Shown: positions 1-5,547 of the stretch, in pieces
How the letters are laid out: every line of letters starts with the position of its first letter
Position numbering within the stretch: position 1 is the stretch's first letter
NCBI GenBank assembly: GCA_040755975.1
Contig: JBFLZY010000089.1
Location: 1 to 10,674 of the forward strand
Length of the DNA stretch: 10,674 nt
Direction of reading: 5' to 3'
Source of the DNA: JAIMBK01 sp040755975
Lineage (GTDB): Bacteria > Bacillota > Desulfotomaculia > Desulfotomaculales > Nap2-2B
Program-made: the position numbers and the translations under genes
Notes under the pieces: generated by a model
Database searches by the model: none
What the model was told of the DNA's origin: nothing
What the model saw: only the letters and a program-made list of their open reading frames with translations

Positions 1-2
1 GC

Positions 3-131
3 CTGGGGGTGGCCGTTTTCCCCCGGCACGCGCAAGACGTGGCGGGCCTCATCAAAAAGGCCGACCAGGCCCTTTACCTGGCCAAGGACGCGGGGAAAGA
101 TCGCGTGGTCTCCGCTTCGGCGCTGCTTTAA
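3..131 (+). CDS. GGDEF-domain protein (diguanylate cyclase), C-terminal end only
   Basis: The open frame enters from outside the window and ends in TAA at 129-131. Its 42 visible residues include LGVAVFPRHAQD and ADQALYLAKDAGKDRV. These are the last beta strand and the terminal helix of a GGDEF domain, where A-D-x-A-L-Y-x-A-K followed by G-(K/R)-(D/N)-R is the family signature. Intact GGDEF domains make cyclic di-GMP, but the catalytic GG(D/E)EF loop lies upstream of the window, so activity, sensor domain and membrane topology cannot be judged. The protein ends only about 12 residues after the signature, so GGDEF is its last domain and no EAL domain follows. The weak inverted repeat at 134-162 could help end its transcript. 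Confidence 0.88.
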   Translation: MGVAVFPRHAQDVAGLIKKADQALYLAKDAGKDRVVSASALL

Positions 132-133
132 AA

Positions 134-162
134 AGGTGCAGGATATTGACATTTTAGCACCT
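134..162. repeat. Inverted repeat AGGTGC/GCACCT flanking the -35 box
   Basis: AGGTGC at 134-139 is the exact reverse complement of GCACCT at 157-162, with a 17-base spacer; extra A/T pairing outside the arms is imperfect. The -35 hexamer of the next promoter lies inside the spacer. By analogy with autoregulated AbrB-type antitoxins, this is a plausible operator for the antitoxin or antitoxin-toxin complex. It could instead be a weak terminator of the GGDEF gene, but the short stem and lack of a long T run make that less likely. Confidence 0.45.
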
Positions 163-174
163 GTTTGCTATAAC
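146..174 (+). promoter_or_regulatory. Sigma-A-type promoter of the toxin-antitoxin operon
   Basis: A perfect -35 box TTGACA (146-151) is followed after exactly 17 bases by TATAAC (169-174), one mismatch from TATAAT. The antitoxin start codon lies about 32 bases beyond the -10 box, giving a short leader with a purine-rich AAAGGA site at 191-196. This is the clearest promoter in the window. Confidence 0.75.
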
Positions 175-205
175 TTGATCAGAAAATAAGAAAGGATGAT
201 CCGGT

Positions 206-466
206 TTGAATATCGAACTTATTAAAATACGTTCCAGGGGGCAATTAACTCTTCCTCTCCCCGTCCGGAAGGCTCTCGAAATAGAAGAAGGGGACTATCT
301 TTTCTGGGAAGTTGAAAACAATCGTTTAATCCTTTCCAAGATGCCTTTATATAAGCAAGCCAGTTTTAATGACGGCATCTGGAAGTTGATCGGTTCTGCC
401 CAGGATAAAGAGGGAAAGAATGATGTTTCCGTGGATAAGCATAAATACCTGGGTGAAAAAACATGA
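206..466 (+). CDS. AbrB/SpoVT-type antitoxin (VapB-like)
   Basis: An 86-residue protein whose first ~45 residues form a swapped-hairpin AbrB DNA-binding domain: IKIRSRGQLTLPLPVRKAL, then EIEEGDYLFWEVENNRLIL. The R-G-Q-L-T-L-P-x-x-V-R-K-A-L core is the family signature. The C-terminal ~40 residues (KEGKNDVSVDKHKYLGE) resemble the toxin-neutralising tail of VapB-type antitoxins. The start is TTG at 206, 9 bases after AAAGGA; the ATG at 196 is in another frame. The stop overlaps the toxin start by 4 bases (ATGA), the usual coupled arrangement. Role by family: it binds and silences the adjacent PIN toxin and probably represses its own promoter at 146-174. Identification as antitoxin relies on both the domain and the partner. 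Confidence 0.88.
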   Translation: MNIELIKIRSRGQLTLPLPVRKALEIEEGDYLFWEVENNRLILSKMPLYKQASFNDGIWKLIGSAQDKEGKNDVSVDKHKYLGEKT

Positions 467-870
467 GAGTTTTTGTAGACTCCAGCGCTATCGCAGCTCT
501 CATTGTAAAAAATGATCAGAATCACCGCCCGGCCGTTCAGATCCTCCGGAAATTAACAGAAAGAAGAGTCGAATTGGTTATTTCCAATTTTATTGTGGCT
601 GAAGCATATAACTTGATTGCGGTCCGAATCAACCCGGCAAAGGCCCGGGAGTGGTTTTTTGCAAACACATGGCCGGTGGAAAGAGTTTCCATAGAAGATG
701 AAAAACAGGCCCGGGAGATTCTTCAAAAATATGCGGATAAAGATTTTTCTTATACCGACGCGACCAGCTTTGCGCTTATGCAACGCCTGGGCTGCGATCT
801 TGCCTTTACTTACGACCGGCATTTTATTCAGTACGGGCTGGCGACGCAAGAAAGCATGATTGATCAATAA
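463..870 (+). CDS. PIN-domain toxin ribonuclease (VapC-like)
   Basis: A 135-residue single PIN domain, the normal length for VapC toxins. The acidic metal-binding residues are all present: D6 in VFVDSSAIAAL, E47 in IVAEAYNL, D99 in FSYTDATSF and D118 in FTYDRHF, so the nuclease looks intact. VapC enzymes are Mg2+-dependent RNases that cut tRNA or rRNA and stop translation when their antitoxin is lost; the target here cannot be read from sequence. The ATG overlaps the antitoxin stop by 4 bases. No terminator follows, and the comF frame begins before this gene ends, so read-through into comF is likely. The base composition is less GC-rich than comF, which fits acquisition as a module. Confidence 0.9.
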   Translation: MRVFVDSSAIAALIVKNDQNHRPAVQILRKLTERRVELVISNFIVAEAYNLIAVRINPAKAREWFFANTWPVERVSIEDEKQAREILQKYADKDFSYTDATSFALMQRLGCDLAFTYDRHFIQYGLATQESMIDQ

Positions 871-1726
871 CCAACGGGGATATCGCAAGTTTACCGTGTC
901 AGCAAGTGGGGGTGCGCTGATTAAATTGGCCTGGCTGGAGGAAATGCTGGACCTCGTTTTTCCGCCCCGCCCGGTGTGTCCGCTGTGCGGGGAAGCGAGC
1001 GCCGGGGCGCAGGTTTGCACCGGTTGCCGGCAGCAGCTGGCCGGGTTCCGGGAGGGCCCCCGCTGCCATTGCTGCGGCCGCTTTCCGGCAGCCGCCGCGG
1101 CGGACCCGGGCCGGGTGCTGAAAAAGCAGGGGGGAAAGCTCCTCTGCCCCGAATGTTTGCGCGGCGAGCACTATTTTACCCTGGCGCGCTCGGCGGGCCC
1201 CTATGAAGGGCCCTTAAGGGACGCCATTCACCGCTTTAAATTTGGGAGGAAGCGTTCTCTGGCCGGGGCTTTGGGCGGCTTGCTGGCCGGCGTGGTGGAG
1301 GAGTTGCTCTTGCTGCAGTCCCACGCGCGGCACCATGGACCTCCCCGGGTCTCGTCCCCGGTGGCCGGCCTGGTTCCCGTTCCCCTGGCCCGCCCGCGCC
1401 TGGAGGAAAGAGGGTTCAACCAGGCGGCGCTTTTAGCACAGGAGGCGGCGGCGCTCACCGGTTTGCCCGTGCTGCCGGTTCTGGAAAAAATCCGCGAAAC
1501 CCCTCCCCAGACGGAGCTGTCCCGCGCCGAGCGCAGAATCAATTTAGCCGGCGCCTTTACCGTTTGTCCGGCACCGAAGAGCCCCTTCCCGTTCCCGGCC
1601 GGGCGCGCCGTAATCTTGATTGACGACGTTTTAACCACCGGCTCCACCGCCGACGAATGCGCGCGGATCCTCCGGAGCGCCGGGGCCGGGGAAGTGTACC
1701 TGGCGACGCTGGCCGCCGCCGGATAA
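860..1726 (+). CDS. comF: ComF family amidophosphoribosyltransferase-like protein
   Basis: ComF architecture. An N-terminal cysteine-rich zinc-binding region holds C40-P-L-C43-G, C53-x2-C56, C69/C71/C72 and C96-x2-C99. A type I phosphoribosyltransferase fold follows, with VPVPLARPRLEERGFNQA (172-189) and the PRPP-binding loop ILIDDVLTTGST (252-263). ComF proteins act in DNA uptake during natural transformation, probably on the cytoplasmic side of the uptake machinery. The start is uncertain. The ATG at 860 gives 288 residues and overlaps the toxin by 11 bases, but it lacks a good ribosome site and its first ~25 residues are unlike ComF. A TTG at 926 or ATG at 944 (just behind GGAGG) would give 260-266 residues, nearer the family's usual 220-250. 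Upstream genes suggest it shares the toxin-antitoxin transcript. Confidence 0.92.
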   Translation: MINNQRGYRKFTVSASGGALIKLAWLEEMLDLVFPPRPVCPLCGEASAGAQVCTGCRQQLAGFREGPRCHCCGRFPAAAAADPGRVLKKQGGKLLCPECLRGEHYFTLARSAGPYEGPLRDAIHRFKFGRKRSLAGALGGLLAGVVEELLLLQSHARHHGPPRVSSPVAGLVPVPLARPRLEERGFNQAALLAQEAAALTGLPVLPVLEKIRETPPQTELSRAERRINLAGAFTVCPAPKSPFPFPAGRAVILIDDVLTTGSTADECARILRSAGAGEVYLATLAAAG

Positions 1727-1798
1727 ATTTTTCCAAGGATCGACACATTACCTGTTAGTAATTTACTGATTTTGACATAAAAATACATAAAAAATATT

Positions 1799-1874
1799 TT
1801 ACCCACATCAAAAAGTTAGTTTTGGCGGGTTATCAACAGACTTATCCACATTATCCACAGATTTTTCATCCACA
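1799..1874 (+). promoter_or_regulatory. Cluster of DnaA-box-like 9-mers
   Basis: Two exact DnaA boxes TTATCCACA lie head to tail at 1842-1850 and 1851-1859. TTATCAACA at 1830-1838 differs by one base, as do TTACCCACA (1799-1807) and TCATCCACA (1866-1874). All five point the same way, with start-to-start offsets of 31, 12, 9 and 15. The tract just upstream (about 1763-1800) is strikingly AT-rich, like a DNA-unwinding element. The cluster lies between the converging comF and coiled-coil genes, so promoter control is unlikely. Plausible roles are DnaA titration or timing, or a replication-origin-like site. No dnaA, dnaN, rpmH or par genes are in the window, so the main chromosomal origin is not supported. 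Confidence 0.72.
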
Positions 1875-1933
1875 AAGGGGATTTCTACAGGGCTTTTTTC
1901 GACATGCCAGAATTTACCAGGTTGATACATTGG

Positions 1934-3151
1934 TTAAAAATTTCCCGTAAAAGTGATGATCATTTTATCTTCCCCGGGGGTTATCTGGAGGATCTTCAGG
2001 AAGGGAAAGCTTTCTCCCAGATCCCAGGAGATTCCTTCTGCGCCGGCCAAAAACGCGAGAATTTCTTTTTCTGCCGGCGCGTTGTTGATCTCCAGGGCCT
2101 GCGGGTAAAGGCTGACTTTTCTGCCCCTGGGATCGGGAAGGAAATTCCCCTTTAGCGTAAAGGGCACGGCCGTCCGGCGGCCGGCGCCGCCGAGGACGCC
2201 GCTGATGGCAACGCCGTCCGGGGAAATATTGACGGCGAGCGTTTCGAAATCGTCGCCGGCGGCTGCGGCCAGCAGGCGGTTCAAGGTGGCCGCGCCGATT
2301 TCTGCTTTCAATTTGCCGCCGGAAAAGCTGAGGCGGTCGGGGAAGAGCTGCCCCGGCGGCAGCGCGCTGATTCTTTGCATGGCCGCGCGCAAGCCGGAAA
2401 GCACCTTTTGCCATTGTTCTTCCAAAAGAAGCAGGCGCCCCGCCAGTTCCGCCGACTGACGGCGCACGTCCGCCAGCAGCCGGCGGCGCGTGGCGCGCAA
2501 TTTTTCCATTTCCGCAATGGCCCTGGCCAGCTGCTCTTTTTCGTTCGCAATGGCTGCTTGCAATTGTTCCAGCCGGGTCAGTTCGGCTTCGCTTTCTGCG
2601 GCCAGGCGGCGCGTTTCCCGGATTATTTTCGCCTGCCTGGCGATGAAAACCGACAGGTAAAAGCTCTGGTTGACGAATTCGGAAAAGGTGTGTGTGCCCA
2701 GCAGCACGCTCAGGTAGCTGACCTGGCCGTAGCGGTAAAGAAAAGCAAGCAGGCCGCCCAGGCGCCGGCGCTCCCGGGCGAGCAGGAGCCGGGTGCGGGA
2801 AAGTTCGGCGCGGGTTTTTTCGGTCAGTTGCTGGTTTTCTTGCAATCTGGCCGTCAGCAGGTTGGATTCCCGGCCGTATTTTTCCAGTTGCAGGTCGAGT
2901 TTAATCAGTTCGTTGACGAGCGCCTGTTCCCGGGCGGCCGGTTCCTGGCTGGGCCGGCGCTCCTGGGCAAAAGCCGGCGGGCTGCTCCCCAACAAGGGGG
3001 CCGCCGGTACGCCGCCGGTTGGAATGGTCAACCCCGCGGGGAGCTGCCGGGAACAAACGGTGACGATGAGGAGAAAAAACCCGAGCAAAAGCAAAACCGG
3101 GCGTAATTTCATGACCCGTCTGGCTAAGCCGTCCTTTACAAGAAATTGCAC
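1934..3151 (-). CDS. Exported coiled-coil protein with PcsB/CwlO-like N-terminal region
   Basis: A 405-residue protein. Residues 14-40 (MKLRPVLLLLGFFLLIVTV) form a signal peptide or membrane anchor. Residues ~70-270 are a long coiled coil rich in Leu, Glu, Arg and Gln, broken at 137-170 by LYRYGQVSYLSVLLG and FSEFVNQSFYLSVF. That insertion matches the helical hairpin of PcsB/CwlO/EnvC-type peptidoglycan hydrolase regulators. No catalytic NlpC/P60, CHAP or LytM domain follows. Instead, residues ~290-405 (LNRLLAAAAGDDFETLAV, PFTLKGNF, YPQALEINNAP) look like a beta-rich DUF2993/LmeA-type envelope domain; this last match is tentative. A role regulating wall hydrolysis outside the membrane is inferred. 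Start: GTG at 3151 is the longest option, while ATG at 3112 fits the signal peptide better. It is divergent from the transporter. Confidence 0.75.
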   Translation of the reverse strand: MQFLVKDGLARRVMKLRPVLLLLGFFLLIVTVCSRQLPAGLTIPTGGVPAAPLLGSSPPAFAQERRPSQEPAAREQALVNELIKLDLQLEKYGRESNLLTARLQENQQLTEKTRAELSRTRLLLARERRRLGGLLAFLYRYGQVSYLSVLLGTHTFSEFVNQSFYLSVFIARQAKIIRETRRLAAESEAELTRLEQLQAAIANEKEQLARAIAEMEKLRATRRRLLADVRRQSAELAGRLLLLEEQWQKVLSGLRAAMQRISALPPGQLFPDRLSFSGGKLKAEIGAATLNRLLAAAAGDDFETLAVNISPDGVAISGVLGGAGRRTAVPFTLKGNFLPDPRGRKVSLYPQALEINNAPAEKEILAFLAGAEGISWDLGESFPFLKILQITPGEDKMIITFTGNF

Positions 3152-3163
3152 CTTAAATGTTCG

Positions 3164-3175
3164 CCGAAATTTCGG
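3164..3175. repeat. 12-bp perfect palindrome CCGAAATTTCGG, candidate operator
   Basis: CCGAAATTTCGG is fully self-complementary and lies between the divergent starts of the coiled-coil gene (-) and the transporter (+), where a dimeric repressor could control one or both. A second short palindrome, TGTTAACA, lies near 3207-3214. No regulator is known, and a short palindrome can occur by chance. Confidence 0.35.
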
Positions 3176-3267
3176 ATTTTCCTCTTTGTCGTTCAGGTTG
3201 CTTTATGTTAACATTTGGAGAAGTATTTAATCCGAACTTTAATTTAGAAAAGAAGGCGCTTATAACG

Positions 3268-4407
3268 GTGAAAGAGCCTGCGGAATTCGCCGCGTCCGGG
3301 AACGGCCAGGAATTTTTGACGAACCTGATTAATTTTTTGCTTTATTTTGCGATTATGCTGTCGCTTATTTTTATCCCCTTGTACGGGGCCGAACTGGGCG
3401 CTTCCGATTTTCAGGTCGGCCTGGTGGTGGGCGCATACGGGACGGCCTTTTTGCTTTCTTCGCTCTTTTTTGGGTGGAAATCCGATTCCTTCGGCCGCCT
3501 CCGCTTTGTCCGCTACGGTCTATTGATTACGGGCCTGGCTTTCCTTTCCCAGATCCTGGCCGGCAATTTGCTTTTGCTGGTGATCAGCCGGGCCTTTGTG
3601 GGCTTTACTTTGGGGATTGTTACGGCGGCCCTGCTGGCTTACGTGTACGAATCGGTCGGCCACCTGGGCAAGTTCAGTTCCTACGGCTCGCTGGGGTGGA
3701 TTTTTGGCGCGCTTGCGGCGGGGCTGTTGAAAGATTACCGCCTGTTGTTTGCGGTCAGCGCCGTCTTTACCGTGCTTGCCTTCCTGCTTTCTTTCCGGCT
3801 GAAGGAAACTTCCGGGCGGGGGGAAACGGCCGCTCCCGATCTGCTGGCGGTGCTTCGCCGAAACCGCCGGGTTTACCTGGCCATTTTTTTACGGCACCTG
3901 GGGGCGCAGGCGGTTTGGGCCATTCTGCCTCTTTACCTGGTCTGGCTGGGGGCCGATAAATTCTGGGTGGGGTTGTTATGGGGCATTAATTTTGGGGTGC
4001 AGTTTATTGTCATGCGCTACATTGAAAAGTTTGACGCCGGAAAAGTGTTTACTTTTGGCCAGGTTGTTTCGCTCCTGGTGTTTTTGGCTTACGTTCTGGC
4101 CACCGACTACCGGCAGCTGGTTGTCGTGCAGGCCGCCCTGGGCCTGTCCTGGTCCTGCCTTTACGTGGGGGCGCTGTTGATCGTGCTGGAGAGCGGGGAG
4201 GAAAGGGGAACGGCCAGCGGCATTTTTCAGTCCACGCTCAACCTGTGCAACGCCCTCGGCCCGTTTATCGGCGGAGCCATCGCCCAGGGGTGGGGCTACC
4301 GGGGAGCGATGTTGTTTGCGGTATTCATCGGGCTGGCCGGGCTGGGCACCGCCCTGCCGGGGCCGAAAAAGGCGCTCCGGGAAACGGCGGGGAAACCTCT
4401 CCCTTAA
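3268..4407 (+). CDS. Major facilitator superfamily transporter
   Basis: From GTG 3268 the protein has 379 residues, about the minimum for a 12-helix MFS carrier. Hydrophobic helices run almost throughout, starting with NLINFLLYFAIMLSLIFIPL. The loop FGWKSDSFGRLRFVRYG between helices 2 and 3 is a variant of MFS motif A (G-x-x-x-D-x-x-G-R-x). A charged central loop (RLKETSGRGETAAPDLLAVL) separates two six-helix halves, and a glycine-rich TLNLCNALGPFIGGAIAQG lies in the second half. It would use a proton or solute gradient to move a small solute or drug; the substrate cannot be read. The frame opens further to ATG 3205 and ATG 3157, but neither has a ribosome site, whereas AGAAGG (3251-3256) precedes GTG 3268 by 11 bases. 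No partner gene hints at a pathway. Confidence 0.85.
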   Translation: MKEPAEFAASGNGQEFLTNLINFLLYFAIMLSLIFIPLYGAELGASDFQVGLVVGAYGTAFLLSSLFFGWKSDSFGRLRFVRYGLLITGLAFLSQILAGNLLLLVISRAFVGFTLGIVTAALLAYVYESVGHLGKFSSYGSLGWIFGALAAGLLKDYRLLFAVSAVFTVLAFLLSFRLKETSGRGETAAPDLLAVLRRNRRVYLAIFLRHLGAQAVWAILPLYLVWLGADKFWVGLLWGINFGVQFIVMRYIEKFDAGKVFTFGQVVSLLVFLAYVLATDYRQLVVVQAALGLSWSCLYVGALLIVLESGEERGTASGIFQSTLNLCNALGPFIGGAIAQGWGYRGAMLFAVFIGLAGLGTALPGPKKALRETAGKPLP

Positions 4408-4432
4408 GGCTTTTTCCGGAGGCCTCGGAAGT

Positions 4433-4735
4433 ATTCAGTTAACCCGCCGGGGCACGGCGTTGTCCTCGCTCACTCCGATGCTTCGCGCCGACAGCACCAC
4501 GGCTCGCTTCGGACCGGACTAGCGGCGCTGCAAAGGCGGCATGCCAGTGTTCTCTTTTATCACCGCCTTTGTTAATAGAGGATATTTTCACTATCTTGCG
4601 TATCTTTTGGGTGCCGCTGGTTTCGCGCCGCAAGTCCGGTTAACCTCGCTTCGCCGGGTGCTGTTACCGGCGCTACGCAAGTCGTTCGCTTAAGACAACG
4701 CCGTGCCCCGGCCAAAGTTAGCGGTTTCACTGAAT
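4433..4735. repeat. Long multi-tier inverted-repeat element (MITE-like or structured noncoding element)
   Basis: This noncoding block folds back on itself in nested steps. Outer arms are ATTCAGT (4433-4439) / ACTGAAT (4729-4735). A perfect 19-base arm, GCCGGGGCACGGCGTTGTC (4446-4464), pairs with 4694-4712. ACAGCACC (4491-4498) pairs with 4657-4664. A 16-base arm with one mismatch (4513-4528) pairs with 4625-4640. Inside the remaining loop is a further hairpin, CAAAGGCGG (4531-4539) / CCGCCTTTG (4563-4571). It lies between converging genes and carries no credible protein. It could be a miniature inverted-repeat transposable element, a repeated intergenic palindrome or a structured RNA. An 8-base direct repeat TTTTTCCG (4411-4418, 4735-4742) brackets it but does not abut the arms cleanly, so target-site duplication is unproven. 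Confidence 0.72.
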
Positions 4736-4747
4736 TTTTCCGCGGCC

Positions 4748-5470
4748 TTATGATGGCTTTTCCCCGTCGTTGCGGACCTGGCTGTGGAAGATTTCCTCCA
4801 GGCTTAATTCGTCGTCTTTGGCGCTTAATTCCAGGTTGTTGACGATGCTGCGCACCCCCCGCGCCCTGGCGGCGGCTTCCCGGGCCGCTTCGGCTTCGGC
4901 GGGGTGCTCGATATTCCCGACCAGATAGACAGTGCCTTTTTTGGTTTCCGCGCCCACGTGGCGCAGGTCGACGGCGGGTTCTGCCGCGAGTTCCTCCTGG
5001 ATCTCCCTGGTGACGTCCGCATCGTCGATGGCGCCGTCCGTGCTGATGCTGATGCCGTTTTCCACCGTCTGGACGCCGGGGATGCCGGCGACGAGTGCCG
5101 CGGCCCTTTCTTTTTCGGCCAGCGTATCCACGATCCCGGAAAGAATCACCCGCCCCCCTGCCGCGGCCTGAGCCTTCAAGCAGTACCCCTGCAGGTTCCA
5201 ATCTTGATCCAGAATTGCCTGGATTTGCTGCGCCAGGCCGCCGCCTTCCTTTTTTGCTTCCTCCCGGCGTTCTTTTTCCCGCCAGTCCGCGAGGCCCGTT
5301 TTGTAGCTCATCCCTCTTTTGACGTCTTTATTGGGGCCGGGGGGCATCGTTTTAAGTTGCGCCTTTTGGGATTTCTTTTCGCGCGCGTGCGGCGGTCCGA
5401 CGGGGCGGTGGGTGTCCTTGAGGGTTTCCGGTTCGTGGTAATTTCCTTTAATGCGGTTTTTCCTGGACAT
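4748..5470 (-). CDS. Protein with two BON domains
   Basis: A 240-residue protein. Residues 1-75 are a strongly charged, probably disordered tail with no signal peptide. Two BON repeats follow. The first is at about 79-145 (QQIQAILDQDWNLQG, VILSGIVDTLAEKERAAALVAGIPGVQTVENGI). The second is at about 151-216 (ADVTREIQEELAAEPAVD, GTVYLVGNIEHPAEAEAAREAAARARGVRSIVNNL). The pattern V-x-L-x-G-x-(V/I), then A-x-x-(I/A)-x-G-V-x-x-(V/I)-x-N, is the BON signature. BON domains bind membranes or lipids in OsmY-type and secretin proteins; a cytoplasmic version like this has no settled role. ATG 5470 is preceded by an excellent GGGGGAGG site. It follows the beta-propeller gene by 77 bases on the same strand. 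Its stop lies 12 bases from the inverted-repeat element. Confidence 0.85.
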   Translation of the reverse strand: MSRKNRIKGNYHEPETLKDTHRPVGPPHAREKKSQKAQLKTMPPGPNKDVKRGMSYKTGLADWREKERREEAKKEGGGLAQQIQAILDQDWNLQGYCLKAQAAAGGRVILSGIVDTLAEKERAAALVAGIPGVQTVENGISISTDGAIDDADVTREIQEELAAEPAVDLRHVGAETKKGTVYLVGNIEHPAEAEAAREAAARARGVRSIVNNLELSAKDDELSLEEIFHSQVRNDGEKPS

Positions 5471-5500
5471 GGGCGTCCTCCCCCGAATATAGTATTTCTC

Positions 5501-5546
5501 GAAAAGCCGGCCGGCTATCAGGGAAATGTTGGCGCTTTTCAGCCGG
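5501..5546 (-). terminator. Overlapping inverted repeats between the beta-propeller and BON genes
   Basis: GAAAAGC (5501-5507) pairs with GCTTTTC (5534-5540), and CCGGCT (5511-5516) pairs with AGCCGG (5541-5546). AGCCGGCCGGCT (5505-5516) is itself a perfect 12-base palindrome. On the minus strand the GC-rich palindrome is followed by TTTTC just past the beta-propeller stop. This suggests a weak terminator or an attenuator limiting read-through into the BON gene. The T tract is short, so termination is uncertain. Confidence 0.4.
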
Positions 5547-5547
5547 T

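Noticed and set aside
1727..1933. Main chromosomal replication origin
   Set aside because: The DnaA boxes and AT-rich tract fit, but no dnaA, dnaN, rpmH, gidA/gidB or parAB genes lie nearby and the site sits between converging genes. It is kept as a DnaA-box cluster only.
2375..3106. Long plus-strand reading frame (243 codons) opposite the coiled-coil gene
   Set aside because: It lies wholly antisense to a gene with clear signal peptide and coiled coil. Its product is a low-complexity Gln/Ala/Gly-rich sequence typical of antisense frames in GC-rich DNA.
4439..4633. 64-codon minus-strand frame inside the palindromic element
   Set aside because: It has no ribosome site, no recognisable domain and an Arg/Ala-rich composition, and it follows the inverted-repeat arms. 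A by-product of the repeat is more likely than a gene.
4411..4742. TTTTTCCG direct repeats as a proven target-site duplication
   Set aside because: The left copy lies 14 bases outside the first paired arm while the right copy overlaps its arm by one base, so the ends are not symmetrical. T-rich 8-mers also recur by chance.
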